DNA from: Leptolyngbyaceae cyanobacterium C42_A2020_001
GTDB lineage: Bacteria > Cyanobacteriota > Cyanobacteriia > Leptolyngbyales > Leptolyngbyaceae
Direction: 5' to 3'
Assembly: GCA_015272515.1 (NCBI GenBank)
Contig: JACYLN010000115.1
Location: forward strand, 124,001-188,000
Length of the DNA: 64,000 nt
Positions 35,406-43,520 of the stretch are shown one piece after another (the first letter of the stretch is position 1; each line of letters begins with the position of its first letter). Under the pieces are notes generated by a model. It was not told where the DNA came from. It made no database searches and saw nothing but the letters and a program-made list of their open reading frames with translations. The position numbers and the translations under genes were made by a program.

Positions 35406-36308
35406 ATGACCCTGCGAACGGTGGAACGTCCGGTTAACAAAAAGCTGTGGCTGGCAGCGATTAAGCCTCCCATGTATAGCGTTGCAATTATGCCGATTTG
35501 GGTTGGGTCAGCAGTTGCTTATGCTGTATCGGGAACCTTTCATACGGTTGTTTTTTTCACCTTTTTAGTTTCTGCCATCCTCATTCTTGCCTGGGAGAAT
35601 CTGAGTAACGATGTGTTCGACTCGGAAACGGGCGTGGATGTGAATAAGTCCAACTCCGTCGTCAACTTGACTGGCAACAAATCTCTAGTTTTTTGGATCA
35701 GTAACGGGTGTTTGGCGCTGGGCTTGCTGGGCATTGCCGCGATCGCCTTCTGGCAACAAGACTTTACCGTCATTGGGCTGATTCTGCTATGTTGTGCGAT
35801 CGGCTATGTTTACCAGGGACCGCCCTTTCGCCTCAGCTACAAAGGGTTGGGCGAAATCCTTTGCTTCTTTGCCTTCGGACCGATCGCCTTTGCTGCCGTC
35901 TCTTATAGCCAAACCAAGAGTTGGTTGGTTGAAAGCTTCGCTGCCTCTATCGTCATCGGCATCGCCACAAGTTTAATTCTGTTCTGCTCCCACTTCAACC
36001 AGGTCAAGGATGATGCAGAGGTTGGCAAGAAAACCCCTATCGTGCGGCTGGGAACTCAGCGAGCTGCCCAACTGCTCCCCTGGATCTGTGGCAGTGTGTA
36101 CGGGTTAACGGTGGTATTTGTCTTGCTCAAATTGTTTCCTGTGTGGACGTTGCTGGTTTTTGTCAGTCTTCCCTATGCCCGTAAACTTTGCCACTGCGTG
36201 TGGACTCAGCATCACCAGCCAGAAACCTTACTCTATTGTCGCTTTATCGCCGTTGCCTTTCATTTTTGGTCAGGGCTGATGTTGGGCTTGGGATTTGTGG
36301 TGGGGTAG
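35406..36308 (+). CDS. menA: 2-carboxy-1,4-naphthoquinone phytyltransferase
   Basis: A UbiA-family membrane prenyltransferase that adds the phytyl chain to DHNA, the committed step to phylloquinone of photosystem I. About eight or nine membrane helices; Asp-rich motif NLSNDVFDSETGVD near residue 65 and second motif NQVKDDAEVGKKTPIVRLG near residue 200. The ATG at 35406 is preferred over a TTG nine bases upstream. Head of menA-menC-menE. Confidence 0.94.
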   Translation: MTLRTVERPVNKKLWLAAIKPPMYSVAIMPIWVGSAVAYAVSGTFHTVVFFTFLVSAILILAWENLSNDVFDSETGVDVNKSNSVVNLTGNKSLVFWISNGCLALGLLGIAAIAFWQQDFTVIGLILLCCAIGYVYQGPPFRLSYKGLGEILCFFAFGPIAFAAVSYSQTKSWLVESFAASIVIGIATSLILFCSHFNQVKDDAEVGKKTPIVRLGTQRAAQLLPWICGSVYGLTVVFVLLKLFPVWTLLVFVSLPYARKLCHCVWTQHHQPETLLYCRFIAVAFHFWSGLMLGLGFVVG

Positions 36309-36350
36309 GGAATGGGGATGGGAGATAGGGTGTAGGAGATGGGGAACCGC
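36303..36350. repeat. G-rich tract between menA and menC
   Basis: A short tract of GGGGATGGGAGATAGGG-type words immediately after the menA stop and just ahead of menC. It resembles the tracts inside menD and menE. Confidence 0.55.
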
Positions 36351-36358
36351 AGAATTTA

Positions 36359-37300
36359 ATGGGAAACAGGTTTGAGTTTCGTCCCTATATTCGTCCGTTT
36401 CGGCAACCCTTGAAGACGCATTATGGCGAGTGGCGCGATCGCGCTGGCATCCTCTTAAGATTGACGGCTGATGATGAGAGAGTCGGTTATGGTGAAATTG
36501 CGCCTGTGCCCTGGTTTGGCTCCGAGACTTTAGAGCAGGCGTTGGAGTGGTGTCAGCGTTTGCCCACAGAACTCCCTCCAGACACGATTCCTGCCATTTC
36601 TAATTCGCTGCCTGCTTGCCAATTTGGGTTTGAGTCTGCTTGGGAAGCGATGAGCACTGAGATGAATCAACCTCAACTACCCCTTAGCGCCTTGTTGCCT
36701 GCGGGGGCAGCCGCGCTTTCTGCCTGGAAACCATTGTGGAAAGCAGGGTATCGCACCTTCAAGTGGAAGATTGCAGTTGCAACACCCCTGCAAGAATTGA
36801 AGTGGTTTGAGTGTCTCAAGCAACTGTTGCCAGTGGATGCCAAACTGCGCCTGGATGCTAACGGGGGACTGACGCTTGAGCAGGCAACGGAATGGTTAGA
36901 AGCCTGCGATCGCAACACAGTTGAATATCTAGAACAACCTCTGCCACCGCATCAATTCCAGGATTTGCTGAATTTACAAGCAAGTTTTGCGACTACACTC
37001 GCGCTGGATGAATCGGTAGCAACGCTTCAGCAATTACAGCAGTGCTACGAGCAGGGATGGCGGAGTGTGGTAGTGGTCAAACCTGCGATCGCGGGTTCCC
37101 CGGCGCAACTGCGACAATTTTGCCAAACCTATTTGATTGATGCCGTGTTTTCCTCGGTGTTTGAAACCGCGATCGGTCGTCAGGCTGGATTGCGACTGGC
37201 AGCAGAACTGGGTAACCGCGCTCGCGCCGTTGGCTATGGCACCACTCACTGGTTTGAACACGATCTGCAAAAGTTTGATGCTCTATGGCAAACCCTCTAG
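36359..37300 (+). CDS. menC: O-succinylbenzoate synthase
   Basis: An enolase-superfamily dehydratase (313 residues) making o-succinylbenzoate. The expected catalytic residues are visible: KWK in TFKWKIAVAT, metal ligands in LRLDANGG, EYLEQPL and ALDESV, and the second lysine in VVVVKPAIAG. It ends 16 bases inside the start of menE, so translation is likely coupled. Confidence 0.94.
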   Translation: MGNRFEFRPYIRPFRQPLKTHYGEWRDRAGILLRLTADDERVGYGEIAPVPWFGSETLEQALEWCQRLPTELPPDTIPAISNSLPACQFGFESAWEAMSTEMNQPQLPLSALLPAGAAALSAWKPLWKAGYRTFKWKIAVATPLQELKWFECLKQLLPVDAKLRLDANGGLTLEQATEWLEACDRNTVEYLEQPLPPHQFQDLLNLQASFATTLALDESVATLQQLQQCYEQGWRSVVVVKPAIAGSPAQLRQFCQTYLIDAVFSSVFETAIGRQAGLRLAAELGNRARAVGYGTTHWFEHDLQKFDALWQTL

Positions 37301-38811
37301 CGTTATTGCAGCATCGCTCCCAGCAAGACTGGCTGATTGGTTGCAACAGTCAGGAACTTGCCGCGATCGCTCATCAAATTCATCAAACCTTGATTCAGCC
37401 GCAAGCCCAATGCGATCGCCCACTAACTATTTTCCTGGCAGAACCCGATCCTATTCGCTTCCTGGCATCCTTCATCGCTGCCTGTTCCATCCCCTGCCAA
37501 CTGTTCCTCTGTAACCCCAACTGGGCAGAGAGTGAATGGCAGCAGCTTTGGGAGATGGCGTTGCCGGATTTGGTTTTGGGGGAAGGCAGGAGACAGGAGG
37601 GTGAGGGAGGGAAGGAAGATAGAGCAGATGGAGAAGATAGGAGACAGAAGACAGGCTTCCCAGCGCAACATTTGGGAAGCGCTCAACAGGACTCAGCATT
37701 TAATCCTTCTTTCCCATCCAGCCTCTCTTCCCTATCCGCCCCATCTCCCCCCACTTCCCTATCTCCCATTCCCCATCCTCTTATCCTGATTCCCACTGGC
37801 GGTTCCTCTGGCAAACTGCGCTACGCGACTCACACATGGGAAACGCTGACCGCCTCAGTTGAAGGATTTTGCAGTTACTTTGGAGTCGAGCAAGTGAATT
37901 CTCTCTGCGTGTTGCCCTTGTATCACGTCAGCGGGCTGATGCAATTTCTGCGATCGCTACTTTCGGGCGGCAAGTTTGCGATCGCCTCCTTCAAATCCCT
38001 ACAATTCAGCAACCTTCCTCCTCTCTACCCCCCAGATTTCTTCCTCTCCCTCGTCCCCACCCAGCTCCATCGCCTGCTAACTCCTCCCTCCCCCCCTTCC
38101 CCCCTTTCCCCTTTCCAAGCCATCCTCCTCGGTGGTGCTCCTGCCTGGACTGAGTTACTAAACACAGCGCGACAGTATCACCTGCCTGTAGCTCCCACCT
38201 ATGGCATGACGGAAACGGCTTCTCAAATTGCCACGCTCAAACCAGCAGACTTTTTGCGGGGGCGATCGGGGTGTGGTCGGGTGTTGCCCCATGCCGAGGT
38301 AACGATTCAGGATGAAGATGGGCGCAAATTAGCAGCGAAGCAGTTAGGGCGGATTGTGATTCAAGCAAAATCGTTGATGTTGGGGTATTTCCCAAATGTT
38401 GAACAGTCGTCAGAGTTGGTGACGGAGGACTTGGGCTTTCTGGATGAGGAGGGCTACCTGCATGTGATTGGGCGGCGAGATGGCACGATCATCACGGGTG
38501 GTGAGAATGTCTACCCAACCGCAGTAGAGGCTGCAATTTGGCAAACGGGGTTGGTGCAGGATGTCTGCGTGGTTGGATTGCCCGATCGCGATTGGGGAGA
38601 AGTTGTTACAGCGGTCTACGTTCCAACTTCAACGGGCCAGGTGGACGAGTTGAAAGCCGCGATCGCGCCGTTGCTCAGCCGTTATAAACATCCCAAACAC
38701 TGGATCGCGGTCAAGCACCTTCCCCGCAACGCTCAGGGCAAACTTAATCGGTTAGAGGTGATGCGGCTGCTGTCTGATTATCGGCCCAATGATGCAACCA
38801 CTCATGCATGA
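37285..38811 (+). CDS. menE: O-succinylbenzoate-CoA ligase MenE with a palindrome-derived insertion
   Basis: An acyl-activating enzyme that makes the CoA thioester of o-succinylbenzoate. The P-loop-like motif ILIPTGGSSGKLRYA (near residue 171), YGMTETASQIATL and GRRDGTIITGGENVYPT are intact. Residues about 98-168 form an insert that is first Glu/Lys/Arg-rich (EGGKEDRADGEDRRQ) then Ser/Pro-rich (SSLSSLSAPSPPTSLSPI), encoded by a purine/pyrimidine palindrome. A second Pro/Ser-rich stretch (LTPPSPPSPLSPF) lies near residue 268. The 508 residues exceed typical cyanobacterial MenE by about the size of the insert. It converges with the thioesterase gene with a 68-base overlap. Confidence 0.92.
   Translation: MANPLALLQHRSQQDWLIGCNSQELAAIAHQIHQTLIQPQAQCDRPLTIFLAEPDPIRFLASFIAACSIPCQLFLCNPNWAESEWQQLWEMALPDLVLGEGRRQEGEGGKEDRADGEDRRQKTGFPAQHLGSAQQDSAFNPSFPSSLSSLSAPSPPTSLSPIPHPLILIPTGGSSGKLRYATHTWETLTASVEGFCSYFGVEQVNSLCVLPLYHVSGLMQFLRSLLSGGKFAIASFKSLQFSNLPPLYPPDFFLSLVPTQLHRLLTPPSPPSPLSPFQAILLGGAPAWTELLNTARQYHLPVAPTYGMTETASQIATLKPADFLRGRSGCGRVLPHAEVTIQDEDGRKLAAKQLGRIVIQAKSLMLGYFPNVEQSSELVTEDLGFLDEEGYLHVIGRRDGTIITGGENVYPTAVEAAIWQTGLVQDVCVVGLPDRDWGEVVTAVYVPTSTGQVDELKAAIAPLLSRYKHPKHWIAVKHLPRNAQGKLNRLEVMRLLSDYRPNDATTHA
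37577..37787. repeat. Purine/pyrimidine imperfect palindrome inside menE
   Basis: Purine-rich arm about 37577-37652, a 50-base spacer, and pyrimidine-rich arm about 37704-37787. The layout and the core GATGGAGAAGATAGG (37627-37641) match the intergenic palindrome at 670-838. The 211 bp are read in frame as about 70 residues. Confidence 0.65.
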
Positions 38812-39190
38812 AATTGGGTAGGGAATAGCGCGATCGCGTTTTCACCTCAATGCAGACATGACGAGTTACCGCCTGGCTTAGAGCCTTCTCCAGATTGCTG
38901 TCTCCAAATAAACGGTAGTGAATTTCAAATTCGCTAGCTTTGGTTTGCGTGGTGTGCAGGTGAACTGCCAGGAGATCGCCGCAGAACATGGGCTTAAAAA
39001 AATCCACACTGGCATGAACGATGGGAACCGCAATCTCAGAGCCAGAAAAAAAGGTTTTCAGATCGATCCCGGCGGCTGCCAGGGAGGCTTCGTAGGCTTC
39101 GTGGCAGATTGACAGCACATTGGCAAAATACACCACGCCTGCCGCATCGGTATCTTGAAAGCGTATGGTTCGCGAGTAAACAAACGGCAT
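38744..39190 (-). CDS. 1,4-dihydroxy-2-naphthoyl-CoA hydrolase (hotdog thioesterase)
   Basis: A 4HBT-type thioesterase of 148 residues that hydrolyses DHNA-CoA before prenylation. The catalytic Asp is in RFQDTDAAGVVYFANVLS, and the family block HASVDFFKPMFCGDLLAV follows. The correct start is the ATG at 39190, which overlaps the stop of the upstream methyltransferase gene (TAATG). Its 3' end overlaps convergent menE by 68 bases. Known cyanobacterial relatives (Slr0204-type) act in the phylloquinone pathway, in line with its place here. Confidence 0.9.
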   Translation of the reverse strand: MPFVYSRTIRFQDTDAAGVVYFANVLSICHEAYEASLAAAGIDLKTFFSGSEIAVPIVHASVDFFKPMFCGDLLAVHLHTTQTKASEFEIHYRLFGDSNLEKALSQAVTRHVCIEVKTRSRYSLPNFMHEWLHHWADNQTAAASPLTD

Positions 39191-39930
39191 TAGAAACTGA
39201 CCTTCAAAAGCTGAAAGATCTCTCCAGAATGGGTTTTTACCACTTTGCCCCCTGCCCCCTGGATCACCTTCTTCCAATCGGTTAGCGATTCTAAATAAAC
39301 CTCCGCACCCATGTAGGTTTCCAAGATTGCCCAGTTTTCAGCAGTTGCCAGCTCTGAATCCACTACATCAAACACAAAAAATCCACCCGGTTTCAACACC
39401 CGTTTGACTTCTGCCAGCACCAATTTCCAATAATCCAGCGTGTAATAACAGCTCACCCCGGTTGAAATTACCAGATCAAACTGGGCAGGTTCATAGTTCA
39501 ATTGGTGGGCAGGCGCTAGCTGCACGCCTTTAAACAGTTTTGAGTTGAGTTGAGGACCCCGAGAATTTAGTAAATCTCGCGCAATGCCGCTGACTTCTTG
39601 CCCGTAAAAGATGGCATCCCATTCACGCCAGGCATATATTAGAAACCCCACTCCGCAGCCAATATCCAAACAGCGTTGGTTTTTTTGTGGTTTTGCCAGT
39701 TGCCAGAAAGGAGACGTAAGTTTGGCTTGCAGTAGCCCTGCATCTCGTTCCTGATAAATCGGCATGGCTTTAACTTCGTCAGGCAACTCTAGGGAGGTGC
39801 CTGAATATTCTCGATTGAAGCGGGCAGCAACCGTGGCAATTTGGTTGTCCCAATCGGGGCGATCGCGCAACACTCCAAAGCCACTATCGGATGCAGCATT
39901 GGATGACCCACCTGAGCGTTTATTTGCCAT
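39190..39930 (-). CDS. Class I SAM-dependent methyltransferase coupled to the DHNA-CoA thioesterase
   Basis: A 246-residue soluble methyltransferase. Motif I is CLDIGCGVGFLIYAW, an acidic loop follows (YGQEVSG), and motif IV-V read LVISTGVSCYYTLDYW and VKRVLKPGGFFVFDVV. It is not of the UbiE/MenG type that methylates phylloquinone. The one-base overlap of its stop with the start of the thioesterase suggests a joint operon, but the substrate is unknown. Confidence 0.75.
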   Translation of the reverse strand: MANKRSGGSSNAASDSGFGVLRDRPDWDNQIATVAARFNREYSGTSLELPDEVKAMPIYQERDAGLLQAKLTSPFWQLAKPQKNQRCLDIGCGVGFLIYAWREWDAIFYGQEVSGIARDLLNSRGPQLNSKLFKGVQLAPAHQLNYEPAQFDLVISTGVSCYYTLDYWKLVLAEVKRVLKPGGFFVFDVVDSELATAENWAILETYMGAEVYLESLTDWKKVIQGAGGKVVKTHSGEIFQLLKVSF

Positions 39931-39971
39931 GACGGAATGAGTAACCTGCGATCGTGGACAAAGGGAATGAT

Positions 39972-40154
39972 CTACTGACCTCTAAGAATCTTATTAAAGT
40001 TCTGCCGATAGGATTTGTTGGCAATCACCAGCACAGGCCAGAGTAGCGCCAATGGTAAGCGCCCCTGACTGAAATTGGTGCGTCTAAAACCAGTCCAAAA
40101 TTTCCAAACTCCAAAGCCGTAAACCACCAGTGCTACTAAACCCACAATTTCCAT
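39972..40154 (-). CDS. Small membrane protein, 60 residues
   Basis: A single transmembrane helix (VGLVALVVYGFGVWKFWTGF) is followed by a basic tail with LPLALLWPVLVIANKSYRQN, typical of small conserved cyanobacterial membrane proteins of unknown function. Same strand as the methyltransferase-thioesterase pair, 41 bases upstream, so it may be the first gene of that operon. Confidence 0.65.
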   Translation of the reverse strand: MEIVGLVALVVYGFGVWKFWTGFRRTNFSQGRLPLALLWPVLVIANKSYRQNFNKILRGQ

Positions 40155-40175
40155 GATTAACCCTTCAACCTGATA

Positions 40176-40185
40176 AACACGTGTT
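40176..40185. promoter_or_regulatory. Palindromic site AACACGTGTT
   Basis: A perfect 10 bp palindrome in the 244 bp gap between the divergent small membrane protein gene and the GDP-mannose pyrophosphorylase fusion gene. It could be a regulator-binding site; no factor can be assigned. Confidence 0.25.
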
Positions 40186-40398
40186 CACACAAGCGTAACT
40201 GTTCTATCCTACTCACAGAGGTCGGTTAGGCTGCAACCCGCTTGTAACAAGGTGTTTACAGTCACACTCAATTAACGACAGTGCCTCCCAATAGATCACC
40301 AAGTTTCGGTTCTCTCGTCAGAATAGAAGTATCGCTCAGCAATGAGCCATCAATGTCTGAAATTCCTATACATAAGCATCAGGTAAAAGGGAGGATTT

Positions 40399-42942
40399 AT
40401 GCGAGCAGTTTTAATGGCAGGAGGGTCTGGAACCCGGCTCAGACCGCTCACGTGCGATCTCCCAAAGCCTATGGTGCCTGTGCTCAACCGCCCGATCGCG
40501 GAGCACATTATCAACTTGCTGCGGCGCAACGGCATTGATGAAGTGATTGCCACGCTGCATTACTTGCCCGATGTCATGCGCGACTATTTTCAAGATGGTA
40601 GCGAGTTTGGAATTCAAATGACCTACGCCGTGGAAGAAGACCAACCATTGGGAACGGCTGGCTGTGTCAAAAACATTGTGGAACTGCTGGATGACACGTT
40701 TCTGGTGATTAGTGGAGATAGCATTACGGATTTTGACCTGAGAGCGGCGATCGCCTTTCATCGATCGCACAGGTCCAAAGCCACTCTAGTATTGACGCGG
40801 GTTCCCAACCCTCTGGAGTTTGGCGTGGTGATTACAGATGAAAACTACCGCATTCGGCGCTTTTTAGAAAAACCGTCGAGCAGTGAAATTTTCTCCGATA
40901 CGGTTAATACAGGCACCTACATTTTGGAACCGGAAGTGCTGAACTACCTGCCTCCCAATCAGGAAATGGACTTTTCCAAAGATTTATTCCCGCTGCTACT
41001 GGAGGAAGGGGAGCCGATGTTTGGCTACATTGCAGAAGGGTACTGGTGTGATGTGGGACATCTGGATGCCTATCGCGATGCCCAGTACGATGCCCTCTAT
41101 CGCAAAGTCAAGCTGGATGTATTGTACGAAGAACGGATGCCAGGAGTCTGGGTGGGGCAAAACACGTATATTGACCCCAGCGCCCGGATTGAAGCGCCTG
41201 TGATGTTAGGCAACAATTGCCGAATTGGTCCTCGTGTTCACATCGACGGCGGCACCGTGATTGGCGACAACGTCACTGTTGGGTCGGATGCCAACTTGAA
41301 GCGTCCCATCATCTGGAATGGAGCGATCGTGGGAGAAGAAGCCCACCTGCGCGCCTGTGTAATTGCCCGTGGAACGCGGGTCGATCGCCGTGCCCATGTC
41401 CTGGAAGGGGCAGTGGTGGGTCCCCTCTCGTCGATTGGCGAAGAGGCGCAGGTGAGTCCGGGGGTGCGAGTATGGCCCAGCAAGAAGGTTGAACCAGGGG
41501 CAATTCTCAACATCAACCTGATTTGGGGACATGCCGCTCACCGCAACCTGTTTGGGCAACGGGGTGTTTCGGGGTTGGCGAATGTGGATATTACGCCAGA
41601 GTTTGCCGTGAAGTTGGGAGCAGCTTACGGTTCGACATTAAAACCTGGTGCTCAGGTGACGGTTTCTCGTGATCAGCGGACAATTTCACGCATGGTGTCG
41701 CGATCGCTAATTGCGGGGTTGATGTCGGTGGGGGTGAACATTCTCAATCTGGAAGCGACGGCCATTCCCGTGGCGCGATCGCTGGTGCCCTCCCTCTCTA
41801 TTGCAGGTGGCATCCATGTACGGGTGCATCCTGATCGCCCCGACCATATCCTGATTGAATTTTTTGACCACAAAGGCATCAATATTTCTAAGGCACGTGA
41901 GAAGAAAATCGAAGGTGCTTACTTCAAAGAAGATTTTCGCCGTGCTCAGATCCACGAAATTGGCAACGTCGCCTATGCCAACCAACTGTTGGATACTTAC
42001 GGCATTAGCTTTGAACGCCATCTGAATGTAGAGGCGATTCGCCACAGCAGTTCCAAAGTGGTGATCGACTACGTATATGCCGTGTCCGGAGCCGTTTTGC
42101 CGCAAATTCTAGCCAAGTTTGGCTGTGATGCAGTGGTACTCAATGCCAGCTTGAATCAATCGGGACCCAGTAATGCCGATCGCGAAGCTCTCCTGAGTCA
42201 GTTGGGACATGTGGTGGAAGCGGTGAAAGCAACGTTTGGCGTACAGGTGTATGCCAACGGCGAACAACTAATTTTGGTAGACGAAGCTGGCAGCCCAATT
42301 CGAGGGGAAATGCTGACAGCGCTGATGACGGAACTGATGATGACCCAGCATCCTCGTGGCACGATTGTGGTGCCCGTTCATGCCTCTAGCGCGGTGGAGC
42401 AAATTGCCCGTCGCCATGATGGACGGGTGATTCGTACAAAGGTGAACCCCACAGCGTTGATGGAAGCTTGCCAAACCAGTAGCAACGTGGTGCTGGGCGG
42501 CAGCGGCGATATGGGCTTTATCTTTCCGCAACTGCATCCTGGCTTTGATGCCATGTTCTGTATTGCCAAGATTATCGAGCTATTGACCATTCAAGAGCGA
42601 TCGCTGGGACAGATTCGGGCAGATTTGCCCAGAGTCAACCACAAAACCTACACCGTTCGTTGTCCCTGGTCGGCAAAAGGGGCACTGATGCGCCGTTTGG
42701 TAGAAACCCATCCTGTGGAGTGTTTAGAACTGGTGGATGGCGTGAAGATTTTCGATTATCACCACGATGGCTGGGTATTGATTCTGCCCGATGCCGGGGA
42801 ACCGCTCGTCCACATTTTTGCTAACAGCACCGATCGCGGTTGGGTGGATGAAACCTTGCGCGAGTACCGCATTCGGGTTCAAGAATTTGTCGATCAAGAA
42901 CAGGAAACCGAAGAGGTTTACGCCGAAAGTTCCCTGTATTAA
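40399..42942 (+). CDS. Mannose-1-phosphate guanylyltransferase fused to a phosphomannomutase-like region
   Basis: An 847-residue multidomain protein. Residues 1-235 are a nucleotidyltransferase (LMAGGSGTRLRPLTCDLPKP; VISGDSITDF; CDVGHLDAY). Residues 250-375 are left-handed beta-helix hexapeptide repeats. Residues 385-840 are phosphomannomutase-like, but the usual TASHNP phosphoserine loop reads GGIHVRVHPDRPDH and the DGDxDR metal loop reads LVDEAGSPIRG, so this half is probably inactive as a mutase. The enzyme would make GDP-mannose for polysaccharide or glycan synthesis. GGAGG precedes the ATG. Confidence 0.85.
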   Translation: MRAVLMAGGSGTRLRPLTCDLPKPMVPVLNRPIAEHIINLLRRNGIDEVIATLHYLPDVMRDYFQDGSEFGIQMTYAVEEDQPLGTAGCVKNIVELLDDTFLVISGDSITDFDLRAAIAFHRSHRSKATLVLTRVPNPLEFGVVITDENYRIRRFLEKPSSSEIFSDTVNTGTYILEPEVLNYLPPNQEMDFSKDLFPLLLEEGEPMFGYIAEGYWCDVGHLDAYRDAQYDALYRKVKLDVLYEERMPGVWVGQNTYIDPSARIEAPVMLGNNCRIGPRVHIDGGTVIGDNVTVGSDANLKRPIIWNGAIVGEEAHLRACVIARGTRVDRRAHVLEGAVVGPLSSIGEEAQVSPGVRVWPSKKVEPGAILNINLIWGHAAHRNLFGQRGVSGLANVDITPEFAVKLGAAYGSTLKPGAQVTVSRDQRTISRMVSRSLIAGLMSVGVNILNLEATAIPVARSLVPSLSIAGGIHVRVHPDRPDHILIEFFDHKGINISKAREKKIEGAYFKEDFRRAQIHEIGNVAYANQLLDTYGISFERHLNVEAIRHSSSKVVIDYVYAVSGAVLPQILAKFGCDAVVLNASLNQSGPSNADREALLSQLGHVVEAVKATFGVQVYANGEQLILVDEAGSPIRGEMLTALMTELMMTQHPRGTIVVPVHASSAVEQIARRHDGRVIRTKVNPTALMEACQTSSNVVLGGSGDMGFIFPQLHPGFDAMFCIAKIIELLTIQERSLGQIRADLPRVNHKTYTVRCPWSAKGALMRRLVETHPVECLELVDGVKIFDYHHDGWVLILPDAGEPLVHIFANSTDRGWVDETLREYRIRVQEFVDQEQETEEVYAESSLY

Positions 42943-43275
42943 TTAGAATCTGAAGCGACGGGTGAACAGCAGCTTGTAGCCGACGGCGATCGCGCCAAAC
43001 GCTACCAAAAAGTTCCATAGGCTGGTGGGCTTGAGGAAAACGCCACCCGTGAGGAAGACCAGAATCACGCCTGCGGTCAGCAAAATCCAGCCGAATTTGC
43101 CTGTTTGCCGGGGAAACACAATCAAGGAAATAACGCCACCCATAATTGCCAACACCGACCCCATTGCAGGCAGGTTGCGCCAGAAGAAGGGCGAGTAGTA
43201 GGTGGAAAACATGATGTTTTGACCGAGAAAGTAGATTCCTGCGACAAGAAACAAAATGCCTAGCAACTTTTGCAT
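42943..43275 (-). CDS. Hypothetical membrane protein, four transmembrane helices
   Basis: A 110-residue hydrophobic protein with segments near residues 3-22, 36-56, 62-80 and 84-103, and a basic C-terminus (LLFTRRFRF). I do not recognise a family. The gene ends immediately beside the convergent pyrophosphorylase fusion gene (no gap). rsmI lies upstream on the same strand, but a long inverted repeat separates them. Confidence 0.65.
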   Translation of the reverse strand: MQKLLGILFLVAGIYFLGQNIMFSTYYSPFFWRNLPAMGSVLAIMGGVISLIVFPRQTGKFGWILLTAGVILVFLTGGVFLKPTSLWNFLVAFGAIAVGYKLLFTRRFRF

Positions 43276-43395
43276 AAGGGGTGTTAGTGAGATTTACTCA
43301 GTTGAATTGTCTTGCCAGACAACATCAAGCTGAGACAAGGCAATTCCAGAACATACGCGATGCGCGACTTTCTTGAAGTTCCCTTCAATGCTGCC

Positions 43396-43500
43396 TTTGC
43401 CCTCATCCCCAGCCCTTCTCCCAACATTGGGAGCCAGAAAGGGTTTCAACTCCCTCCTCGCCCAGTTTTGGGAGAGGAGGGTTGGGGAGGTGAGGGCGAA
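43396..43500. repeat. Long intergenic inverted repeat (CCCTCA...TGAGGG type)
   Basis: The left arm (43396-43422, CCCTCATCCCCAGCCCTTCT with flanks) and right arm (43470-43500, GGGAGAGGAGGGTTGGGGAG with flanks) are inverted, with small indels, and enclose a 47-base middle with smaller hairpins. Elements of this sequence type are frequent between cyanobacterial genes. It lies after the rsmI stop on the minus strand and may end its transcript. Confidence 0.75.
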
Positions 43501-43520
43501 ATAGTTGCACATTGCGTTGA

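Noticed and set aside
37423-37699. Minus-strand open frames opposite the menE insertion
   Set aside because: They exist only because the purine/pyrimidine arms lack stops; menE itself is conserved on both sides of the insert.
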